Shown here: one piece after another, positions 55,961 to 64,000 of the stretch
Layout: every line of letters starts with the position of its first letter
Position numbering within the stretch: the first letter of the stretch is position 1
Assembly (NCBI GenBank): GCA_047967505.1
Contig: CM106538.1
Origin: Dipteris shenzhenensis
Taxonomy: Eukaryota > Polypodiophyta > Polypodiopsida > Gleicheniales
DNA length: 64,000 bases
Strand: one strand, 5' to 3'
Translations under genes and position numbers: made by a program
The notes under the pieces: generated by a model
The model's input: the letters and a program-made list of their open reading frames with translations, nothing else
Told to the model about the DNA's origin: nothing
Database searches by the model: none

Positions 55961-56340
55961 CCAAAGAAAGACCCTACCACCCATCGCCATCGTCAGATCA
56001 CACTGACCATCACCATCTTGTATCACACCAGTTGCGGTGGTCTTTGGCACATCGCACGATCGTCGCCATCAACTTACCGCACCGATCGTCACCAAAGAAA
56101 GACCCTGCCAATCATCGCCATCGACTTACCGCACCGACCGTTGCCATATTGTATCACTCCTATCGTGGTCTTTGCCACATCACACCAACCGTCACCATCG
56201 ACTTACCACATCGATCGTCGCCAAAGAAAGACCCCACCAACCATTGCCATCAACTTTACCACACCGATTGTCGCTATCTATTTACCCCGCCAATCATCAC
56301 TATACCCATATCCTATTGGTCATGGGGATGTAAAATCTAT
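55961..56340. repeat. CATCGCCATC-rich tandem repeat, unit about 130 bp
   Basis: CCAAAGAAAGACCC starts at about 55961, 56092 and 56221. Each unit contains CATCGCCATC, ACTTACCGCACCGA and TATCAC words. About 2.5-3 units. It lies between R3 copy 1 and the gag-like frame, in the leader position. Confidence 0.8.
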
Positions 56341-56607
56341 ATAAATAGGCTTATCCCATCGGGTTGTCACCATAGCAATTGCCCCCAAACTCTTGCAAAT
56401 GTGCTCAAAGTTCTGACAGTTTCCTACCCTCTTCCACTACCATCTAAATAGCCTGTTTATGTCCTCCTGCTCTTCCTCATCCACCAACTCCCTCATCACT
56501 CAACTGCCATCCCACTTTCTGATGGATCTCGAACACTAGTTCTTCGAGTTCGATTCGAATCAGACTCGAGACTCCACCCTCACCCTATCCTAGAGGCCAC
56601 TGCCCCC

Positions 56608-57270
56608 TTGGACTCCCAATGCACTCCGTCTACCACAATCTGCATGCCTTCTGAGATCCCTTTGGAAGACATGCAAGAAGAAGCAGAGACATCCACCAAG
56701 CAAACCACTCAAGAGGGTACCACTACAACAGGCATGTCTCCCTTGAGATCAAGAAAGCGCACCCCGATGCCATCAGTAGAAGAGTACAAGGTCATGCACT
56801 CCCAAGCACACTTACCACTTACAGAAGCATGGCTCCAAGAGCTAGATGCTTGTGTTGTACACTCGCACTTCGCATACGAGGGTCATGACTACACCCTCCA
56901 CTACCATAGAGTAGCAGCATATGCCACACTAAAGGAGCCACTAGTACAGGATGTTGCCTGCTTGAGTAGAGTGGCAGACCGCCACCTCCCATGTCACCTG
57001 GACATGAAGTTGCTAACTGAATTCCTCCAAGCATACAATAGCAACACCAATGTTGGTGACCTGCAAGATGCAGCAGGCAATCCCCACCACTACCAAATCA
57101 ATCATCAGGATATGGTACGTGTAGCCTTCAACCTTCCAGTCGTCCCAACGAAAAATATTCCAAAAAGAAAAAGTTGGACGCCCTCAAAATGGTCTGTCAC
57201 TATGACTGCCACAAGAGCAAGGGCCGCCTCTAGTTCACAACCATCCAAAAGCCCGAGGTGGCAAGACTAG
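56608..57270 (+). CDS. Unrecognised 220-residue frame, possibly degenerate gypsy Gag
   Basis: Open from MDSQCTPSTTICMPSEIPLE to PSKSPRWQD. Ser/Thr-rich N-terminus, then a regular helical-looking middle (LPLTEAWLQELDACVVHS, HYHRVAAYATLKEPLVQD, LDMKLLTEFLQAYNSNTNV) and a basic end (IPKRKSWTPSKW, RARAASSSQPSKSP). Its place after an R3-plus-leader block suggests a Gag, but no zinc knuckle or family motif is visible. The true start may be further upstream (MSSCSSSSTNS region, interrupted by a stop). Confidence 0.4.
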   Translation: MDSQCTPSTTICMPSEIPLEDMQEEAETSTKQTTQEGTTTTGMSPLRSRKRTPMPSVEEYKVMHSQAHLPLTEAWLQELDACVVHSHFAYEGHDYTLHYHRVAAYATLKEPLVQDVACLSRVADRHLPCHLDMKLLTEFLQAYNSNTNVGDLQDAAGNPHHYQINHQDMVRVAFNLPVVPTKNIPKRKSWTPSKWSVTMTATRARAASSSQPSKSPRWQD

Positions 57271-57339
57271 CAAGAGCCTTGCAATGTCTCACACAAGTCA
57301 AGCAGATAGACCATCATTAGTTCGTCGTGCCCTTGTGCC

Positions 57340-57595
57340 ACTTTCTCCCCCTTCACTCTTCTCTTCTCTTCTCCTTCTCCTTCCCTTCCCCTTCCCTTCT
57401 CCTTCTACCTCCCTTCTCCCCTCTTCCCCTTCCCTCTTTCTTGTGTCGAGACACATTGCAACAATCCGGAGGCCGCTCGAGTGACACTTGTGGATGACTC
57501 GTGCTTTGCATTGCTCCCACAAGGAGTAGCTTGGAGTGGAGGCTCCATCGGCATCTCTTCAACATCCCAACATGTGGGCCACTGTCGAGACCCAC
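57340..57595 (+). repeat. Dispersed repeat R2, copy 2
   Basis: C/T-rich tract, then CTTGTGTCGAGACACATTGCA, then GCATTGCTCCCACAAGGAGTAGC and TGGAGTGGAGGCTCCATCGG, the same order as 12635-12890. Follows the gag-like frame. Long frames here on both strands come from the low-complexity tract. Confidence 0.7.
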
Positions 57596-58379
57596 AACAA
57601 CAACCTAGGATGATCAAAGCCATGGAAGGGTTTTTGACTTCTCCTTACCCCTTGCCAACAAGGGCGGTTCCATGAAAAAGCAAGGCCGGTGACACCAATC
57701 TCCTCACCAGCATCACAAACTCCAATACTCCACAATCACAAGATTCACAAGCATTGTGTTGCAACAAAGCTCCTAAAAGCCCAGGGCTACTATCAATGTG
57801 AGCGATATGTTTGGATCCCAAAGCTTCCAACAACACAAAGTATACAAACTCACACCACTAGGATTCGTAGGGTAGCAACAAAAAAACCTATGCCAAGTCC
57901 TGAGGTAGTCCCATAAGAACCTACCATCAAGCCAACATGACACACCATTTTATAAGCCCAAGGAATATCATGATCCCATGTATAGTGCAATTGAAGGAGA
58001 AAGTCAACAAGGTCATCGAGGGTGCAAAACAAGAACCTTCCTCCAAGCCCATGCAGGGTAGTTATGCAAGAACCTTCCTCCAAGCCCATGCAGGGTAGCT
58101 ACACAAAAAGCATGGTAGTTACACAAGAACCCTCCTCTAGGCCCATGCAAACACCTCAAAAGTCACCATGCTCAGGGTAGCACTTGTAGTGTTGCTCAGA
58201 CCTACTTCTATCAAATCAAAGGCCACAGTACCACAAGAACCTACCCTCACTTGGGTACAACCACACAAGAGCCCACATGCCTTGTTCCTAGGGAGGTCCA
58301 TCCATGTGAAGACTGTAATGCAAATACACACTTAACAACCAGAGTGATGAACAAAATCAGTACGTGTTTCACCTGGATG
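57596..58379. repeat. CACAAGAACCT-rich region with a 37-bp tandem duplication
   Basis: AGAACCTTCCTCCAAGCCCATGCAGGGTAG-type units repeat head-to-tail at about 58029-58104, with diverged copies on either side. Resembles 55.1-55.3 kb. Non-coding. Confidence 0.6.
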
Positions 58380-59170
58380 TTGACGAGGTATGTTGCTGTT
58401 TGGAATTCAACTCCACTACATTCCACATAATCAACCCTTCATTAGGTGTGCGATCATCAAGTCCAAGTCTAGGTGAGTTTGTATGGTAGTCATATCACCT
58501 ACATGCACTAGCAACTCACAAATCCTTGATAACCACAACACACACACCCAAAATCACGGTCAGCATTGGGTGAATATGGCCAATACATTTTTGCATTTTT
58601 GCACCCTTGCACACTGACCTCACAAGTTTATGTATCACTAAGTTTGTTTGCCCCATTTTCTCTCTTGGGTGGCACCCTCAACATGCGATAGCCCTCTCAA
58701 CAACTCTGACAGTTGTCAAAATTTCCATTTTCAAGCCTAATTGGTATCCCATCTGCTTACTTCCATCTCATTAGATTGTTGCCTTACTGCTATCTTGTCG
58801 GGGATCCAGTGCCATACCTCCATGTCTCCAACTTATTACCTTAGCTCTTATCCCCTTGAATTGTTGTCTTAGCAAAAATAGCCGACTCTGTCACTTTTCT
58901 ACGAAAATATCCACAATTTCCTACCCCCTTCCACACTACCCACCAGCCTCCATTTGAATGTCCTCTTCCTCTTCCTCCTCCATAGGCTCAGTCTCGTTAT
59001 GTGCATGTCCTCCTTCCCAATGGATCCCAAAAACGAATGCTTCAAATTTAAAAGGGAACTCAGCCTCCACCCCCTGAATCATGAATGGTTTTTTCCTATT
59101 AGTTTCATTAAGAAGCAAAACTTTTATATTGTTGTCAAAAGTTTGTATGCCTTGATGAGAAAAAATGCAA
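58380..59170 (+). repeat. Dispersed repeat R3, copy 2, with a short gag-like start
   Basis: Matches 55500-55760 and then, after a gap, the 56400-56600 region (TTTCCTACCCCCTTCCACAC, AATGTCCTCTTCCTCTTCC). Lacks most of the 130-bp tandem units of copy 1. Ends where family A copia sequence begins at about 59175. Confidence 0.55.
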
Positions 59171-59174
59171 TATC

Positions 59175-61633
59175 ATAAAGTAGCTTATGCAACCAAGCTA
59201 CCTCACATGTAGCCATTGCTGCACCCCTGTACTCAGCCTATGTGCTAGACAAGGCAATTGTAGGCTGTTTCTTACTACTCCAAGTGACTACAGCGCTCCC
59301 AAAAGAGAACATATATCCACTTGTAGATCGTCTAATAGAAATACTACTAGCCCAATCAGCATCAGTGTATCCATGCAACTATATCTGAACCCTAGTCTCA
59401 TAAAATAGTCCATACTGCAATGTGGAATTCACATACCTTAGTATCCGTCTAAATGCGGTTTCCTTGGAACCTGCATAAACGGACTTACCAACCCAACAGC
59501 ATAACTCAAATCTGGCCTGGTAATAGTCATATAAATCAAACTTCCTACTATGCGTCTATACATAGTAGGGTCTTCTAGAAGCTCACTGCATCTGCACTCA
59601 ATTTCACATTCTACTCCAAAGGAACTAAAATAGGCTTACAGCCTATCATCCCATATTTGGACAGCATGTCTAATCCATACTGCCTCTGCAAAAGCCATAT
59701 CCCACTTGTGGATCTAATCACCTCAATGCCCAAGAAGTAACATAGCTCTCCCAAATCCTTCATCTCAAACTTCTGCTTCAATAGCATTTTCACATGAAGG
59801 ATATCTTCAAAACTATAACCTATGATGATCAAATCATCAGCATAAATGACAAGTAGCATAATGCCTTTCTCTGTTTTTCTCACATAAAGTGAGAAATCTG
59901 CCTTGGGAATCTGAAAGACAATAGTGATAAGATACTGTCCTATCTTGTCTGACCATGCTTTGGGTACTTGCTTCAAGCCATACAAGGCTTTCTTCAACTT
60001 GCAAACAAACTTAGGATGAACAGCATGAACATAACCTGGTGGCTGCTCCATATAGACCTCTTCTTGCAAATCACCATGCAAGAAAGCATTCTTTACATCC
60101 ATATGATGTAAATACCATCCCTTTGATGCAACCATAGCAATGACTACTCTTACGATTCCCATCCTTGCAATTGGACTAAATGTTTCTTCATAATCAGTGC
60201 CATATGTCTGTGCATATGCCTTGATGGCTAATCTTGCCTTGTATCTATTCATAGAACCATCTGCATTGTGCTTCACCTTATAAACCCACTTGCAGCCAAT
60301 TGCATTGTTGTCTTTAGGCAAAGGCACCAATTCCCATGTGGCATTTACTGCCAAGGCATCCATTTCTTTATCCATGGCTTTCTCCCATTTTTCTTTTCCC
60401 ATGGCTTGCTTAAAAGAAGTGGGTTCTAGTTCAAAAGGAGTATCACTTTGACCATATAGGCATAGTGAATGGTTGTAAATCCATCATATTTCAGCCTATC
60501 CATAGGATACCTACCTCCAGTAGACCTGTGCAAAATAGGCTCACTACCAAGTGCTCTCAAAACACCCCTTGTCTTCCTTACTCCAGTTGTAATAATAGAA
60601 GGAATACCCAACTCATCATCAGGGCTCCTGTTCTGAGCCACTGGATTCACCATCCACATAAGAGTGACCTGCATTCACATCAACCATGAGCTGATATACT
60701 TTCTCTTTTCCTTTTTATGATACTTGCATACCCCTATTTGCATTGCTTTGAGGAGATCCTTCTGATCTCAATCTACCTGTCCATGGTAAAGTATGTGAAC
60801 CGTTGTTAGAGGACACTATAGGTTCACTAATATTTTGTGATTGCTGCTGTGAATTCTGTGTAGCATTACGATTTTGTGCATCTACATCATCAATCACATT
60901 TACTGGTTTATAACAGCTGCTCATCTCATCAAAAACATCTCTGTTCACTATAAACTTACGAGTAGAAGGATTATAGAATCTTTACCCTTTCTGCTGTAGA
61001 GAATAACCAATAAAGATGCACTTCTCAGCTTTTGGATCCAACTTGAATCTCAACTCATCTGGCACATGAACATAGGCAATGCAACCAAAAAGTTTCAAAT
61101 GAGAAATATATGGTTTCCTACCAATATACCTCTCCTCTGGCATCATGCCATGTATTGCTACAGTGGGAGTCCTGTTCATTATGTAGACTATTGTAGCAAC
61201 TGCTTCAGCCCAATAATAATCTAGCAAGTCTTTTTTGTTGAGCATGGCACGAGATACTTCTCCAATATGCCTTTTTTTCCTTTCTGCAAGTCCATTTTGT
61301 TGTGGGGTATGATTGCATGAATATTGCTGCTTTATGCCATGCTCTTGTAGGAAACTTGCAAACTCATTTGAGAGGTACTCTTCCCCTCCATCTGGCCTTA
61401 GGCATTTTATTTGTAGGCCTGTTTCTTTTTCAACCATAGCTTTAAAAGCTTTGAAATGCCCAAACACTTCAGTTTTCTTTTTCATAAAATACACCCAAAC
61501 TTTGATGCTATAGTCATCAATAAAAGTGACAAAATAATGACAGCCTCCAATAGATGTAGCTTTAGTAGTCCACACATCAAAGTGGATGAATTCCAATGGC
61601 CTCTTACTCTCTTAAACATGTTTAGGAAATGGT
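59175..61633 (-). pseudogene. pol: Copia family A Gag-less remnant: IN, RT, RNase H
   Basis: Minus-strand order from high to low coordinates: integrase (61596-60982; FIHFDVWTTKA, VTFIDDYSIKVW, RPDGGEEY with the Asp kept, PQQNGLAERKKR), connector (60948-60426; PDDELGIPS, GRYPMDRLKYDGF), RT (60402-59611; CKWVYKVKHNADG, MDVKNAFLHGDL, ALYGLKQ, YADD in place of YVDD), then RNase H to 59187. Broken by stops and indels, including a small deletion near 59450. Close to A2. The 5' side is cut inside integrase by the plus-strand A1 LTR at 61634. Confidence 0.92.
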
Positions 61634-61982
61634 TGTTGAGATATCAAGCTCCACTCGCAATATGCTAGGGTGACCGTTGTGCATTTATGTCACCAACTTG
61701 TAAGCTGTAGATGCAATTGGTACACCACCCGTGAATAATAGCTAGATGACAACTATCTTTACGTACTCTTGTTAATGGCTCAGTTAGTATGCCACCTTAG
61801 TTAGCTGAGTTTGGTTTGAGACCCACATATAGGGTTCACCTATTCTTTTATACTAAGAGAGTTCTTTTGGCTTTTACAACTAAGAAGAGGAAAATTGTTT
61901 TCAACCTCCACCTTTGTGTATATTCCCCCATTGTATGTGAGAAAGCTGCAAGTGAGACTCCTTCCTTCTCTCCCACTCTCTT

Positions 61983-62998
61983 AGGGACGAGCATTTTCTG
62001 AGCGAAATCTTCCGAGCGTCCGAGCGAAGGAAAAAAAAGCTTCCAACTATGCATAAATATGGCAAAAATCGATCAGAAGAAAACATAGTTTCACTTAGAA
62101 ATATGCAAAGTATTATAGCAATGCCTATTTTATACAAAAATCTTTAAGTGAATCTGTAGGAATGGTGAGAGCATAATGGGATGGCTTTTGAAGAAACCCA
62201 CATGTAGAGTGGACTTCTCTATGAAAATTCCCTTATGATCCTTCTTACAACTTTTACTTAATAGGGGGTGACATTGAAAACCCTCTCTCAACCTATCTTC
62301 ATGAAAGAGTTTCTTCAAAGAAAACTCATTGAAGCAAGCCATCTAGGTAGTTTCGCCAGCGAAACCCCTTTGAAGCAAGTCTCCCAAGGTAGTTTCGCTG
62401 GCGAAACTACCTTGGACAGCACTTTTAAAAGTGACATAACTTTCATATCCAATGTCCAAATATAGTAATTCAACCACTCAAATTGATTGGAACACCCCAT
62501 TTGAGCACATCTATGAAGTTATATTTTGGAAAATCTTCCATATATAGTATTAAATATTACATGTATTTTATGAGAGTGATATATAAGCCCAAGTTAATAC
62601 TTATTTATAGTAATTTAAACTTCTTTAAAAACATGTCCATAAATATGCTATAAAAACACTAAAAAGATATTGCCATATGATATAAATGTGTTAATAAGTA
62701 ATTATATATGCATAGTATTATTACATTGAGAGTGATTATGAGGAATGTTTCTTAAAGGAATCAACACTTTTTTAAGGTAATAACAGGGGTACAAAGGGAT
62801 GTCTCTAAATAAGAAAATTATGTTGTGTAAAAATGAATGAGTGACTAGTCTGTATATTTTTATGATAAAGGGATCTAGTTCTAGTGAAAATAAAAGTGTA
62901 AAAACCATGTTTCCTAAAGAAAAACATTTTTAAAAATCTCTTGAAAAACACGCTCGGATAAACCTGCTCATAGGTTTTTGCTCATAAAATTGATGCAT
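61983..62998. mobile_element. Mutator-like (MULE) non-autonomous insertion, about 1.0 kb
   Basis: Flanked by an 11-12 bp direct repeat, (T)CCCACTCTCTT, of which the uninterrupted A1 LTR has one copy, so it is a target-site duplication. The two ends, compared as inverted repeats, share an ordered pattern GAGCA...TGAGC...CCGAGCG (left from 61991; right reading inward from 62982). A 9-11 bp duplication with diverged, motif-rich termini fits Mutator-like elements. There is no transposase frame. AT-rich interior with a 32-bp palindrome at 62384-62415. Family assignment is inference from duplication length. Confidence 0.65.
62384..62415. repeat. Near-perfect 32-bp palindrome
   Basis: Arms CCAAGGTAGTTTCGC and GCGAAACTACCTTGG (15 bp each) around a TG centre. 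A related partial copy, TCTAGGTAGTTTCGCCAGCG, lies at 62342-62361. Within the MULE-like insertion. Confidence 0.95.
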
Positions 62999-63013
62999 CC
63001 CACTCTCTTCACA

Positions 63014-63165
63014 TGGTATCAGAGCTCAATTCGTGGTACGGAGCTCAAGAAAGCAAACCAAATTCACAGTGTCCTCGAAAGAGGATTAGTGTTGCTTTCC
63101 TTTTTTTCGAGTTTGGGAGCAAATCTCTGCAGGTAGCATAGCCGAAAAGTTTAAGAGTATTAAGA
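63014..63165 (+). other. Primer binding site (63014-63025) and truncated leader of the second A1 element
   Basis: TGGTATCAGAGC directly after the LTR, then a leader matching the A2 leader (GGAGCTCAAGAAAGC, GAGTTTGGGAGCAAATCTCT). Similarity fades by about 63165, where the family D LTR takes over in the opposite orientation. Confidence 0.85.
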
Positions 63166-63170
63166 AAAAC

Positions 63171-63384
63171 AAGAAGAGAGATATAGAAAGCAACCAGCAG
63201 GAGGCAATAGTCTCCTTCGCACACAGCTCATATTCACCCCACACAATACCATTGAACCATTGAACACTACTAAGGTCACACCCATACATAGTAGATAGGA
63301 ACTAACTATGGTTGAGTCAGTGTGACTCACCTTATTCACCTACTCAGACAATAGGAACAATAACAATGAGCTTGATTCCCAACA
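63171..63384 (-). repeat. Family D 3' LTR (one end clear)
   Basis: On the minus strand it begins TGTTGGGAATCAAGC immediately after the purine tract (63385-63393, GAGGGGGAGT). The other end is not certain, because no TG...CA terminus is visible near 63165, so the LTR may be truncated. Confidence 0.7.
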
Positions 63385-63397
63385 CTCCCCCTCAAGC

Positions 63398-64000
63398 TCA
63401 AATAGGGAGCATAACACCAAGTAGCTCTCTAAAGTATGTAAACTTATCTCTACCCAATGACTTGGTAAATATATCTGCAACCTGATCTTCAATCTTCACA
63501 TGTATGAGATCAATCTTCTTTGATAACACCATCTCTTTGATGAAATGGTAGTGTACCTCAATATGATTAGTTCTAGCATGATAAACCGGATTACTTGCCA
63601 ATTGCACACTACTCATGTTATCACAATAAAGTTTGACTAGTTTTTCCACATGCAGTCCCAAATCTTGCAAAAGCTTCTAAAGCCAACCAATCTCACATGC
63701 AGCCAATGGTGCACCTCTATACTCTACTTCTGTACTAGACAATGCCAATGTGGGTTGCTTTTTACTACTCCAACTCACCGCTACACTACCAAGGCTGAAT
63801 CCATAACCACTAGTGGATCTCCTGTCATAGGCACATCTTGCCCAATCCGCATATGTGTATCCAACCAGTTCTATATCCTTTCCATACTCATAAAAGAGTC
63901 CATACTGATATGTTGCCTTGACATAGCGCATAATCCTCCTCACTACATCCAAGTGAGGCTTCCATGGCTTCTGCATAAACTGAATGAGTCCCACAGCATA
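63398..64000 (-). pseudogene. pol: Family D copia RNase H, running off the window
   Basis: One frame from the window edge: RRIMRYVKATYQYGLFYEYG, RRSTSGYGFSLGS, ALSSTEVEYRGAPLAA, then TAG at 63677-63679 (the 28.2-kb copy has CAG), QDLGLHVEKLVKLYCDNMSS, NPVYHARTNHIEVHYHF and VADIFTKSLG. Apart from the one stop it is intact, so this copy is younger than the one at 28.1-31.9 kb. RT lies beyond the window. Confidence 0.92.

Larger units (their letters stand above)
61634..63013 (+). repeat. 5' LTR of a second A1 copia element, split by a 1-kb insertion
   Basis: LTR sequence is 61634-61982 plus the last few bases at 63010-63013 (CACA), giving about 353 bp, the same as the 797-1149 LTR. The interior 61983-62998 is a foreign insertion. 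The primer site follows. The orientation is opposite to the copia A remnant it interrupts. Confidence 0.88.

Noticed and set aside
57284-57675. Frames in the 57.3-57.7 kb region
   Set aside because: Mirror frames over the R2 C/T-rich tract on both strands; no protein features.
62130-62342. 70-codon frame inside the Mutator-like insertion as a captured gene fragment
   Set aside because: Short, without motifs, in AT-rich sequence with no splice or homology support.
1-63013. The A1 3' end at 1-1149 and the A1 5' LTR at 61634 could be one element
   Set aside because: Both are in plus orientation, but the 3' end precedes the 5' end, so they cannot be the two ends of one insertion. They are two copies.

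Overview
This window reads as plant nuclear DNA made almost entirely of transposable elements. The signs are many Ty1/copia and a few Ty3/gypsy retrotransposons with tRNA-iMet-type primer sites (TGGTATCAGAGC), long AT-rich or low-complexity spacers, GT-AG introns, and one host gene of the phenylcoumaran benzylic ether / pinoresinol-lariciresinol reductase family. The species cannot be fixed from sequence alone. A large-genome land plant is a reasonable inference.

Layout. 1-1.15 kb: 3' end of a plus-strand copia element (subfamily A1) with its LTR. 1.16-2.93 kb: an older copia remnant. 4.07-5.53 kb: the reductase gene, minus strand, four exons visible, C-terminal end not found. 6.0-8.55 kb: a minus-strand copia remnant (family B) with gag, primer site and 5' LTR but no pol. 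8.7-9.86 kb: GAGTG minisatellite and GA microsatellite. 10-10.6 kb: a broken unrecognised ORF. 13.41-18.89 kb: a nearly perfect copia element (A2) with a 5-bp target duplication, LTRs differing at 1 of 298 bases, and one in-frame stop. 19.5-28.12 kb: two family-C copia copies nested in opposite orientation; a 749-bp inversion and a deletion explain the present scrambled order. 28.12-32.3 kb: family D copia, minus strand. 32.3-35.2 kb: degenerate gypsy. 35.31-38.28 kb: a complete gag-only copia element (E) with a perfect target duplication. 38.3-42.3 kb: no recognised genes, several local duplications. 42.5-44.5 kb: two unrecognised minus-strand genes beside a cluster of TAGACGC palindromes. 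44.87-52.14 kb: the most unusual region. 52.5-59.17 kb: DUF4283-like (LINE-type) fragment, gypsy RT-RNase H, and degenerate gypsy-like repeats. 59.18-64 kb: nested copia A and D copies plus a 1-kb Mutator-like insertion.

The main discovery candidate is 44.87-52.14 kb. Two arrays of a perfect palindrome, ACCTCGATCGAGGT, about 7 copies on the left and about 17 on the right, flank a convergent gene pair: a broken, intron-containing DDE-transposase-like gene on the plus strand and a minus-strand gene encoding a coiled-coil protein with a textbook RING-H2 finger. Each array lies outside a TATA-like box that points inward. I interpret this as a DNA transposon whose subterminal transposase-binding arrays also act as promoters or regulators. 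I could not find terminal inverted repeats, so the outer borders are unproven.

Two other structural results stand out. The inversion at 24473-25221 restores two continuous retrotransposon sequences when undone. Across the copia copies, premature stops repeatedly fall where a paralogue has CAG, the pattern expected from deamination of cytosine methylated in the plant CHG context.
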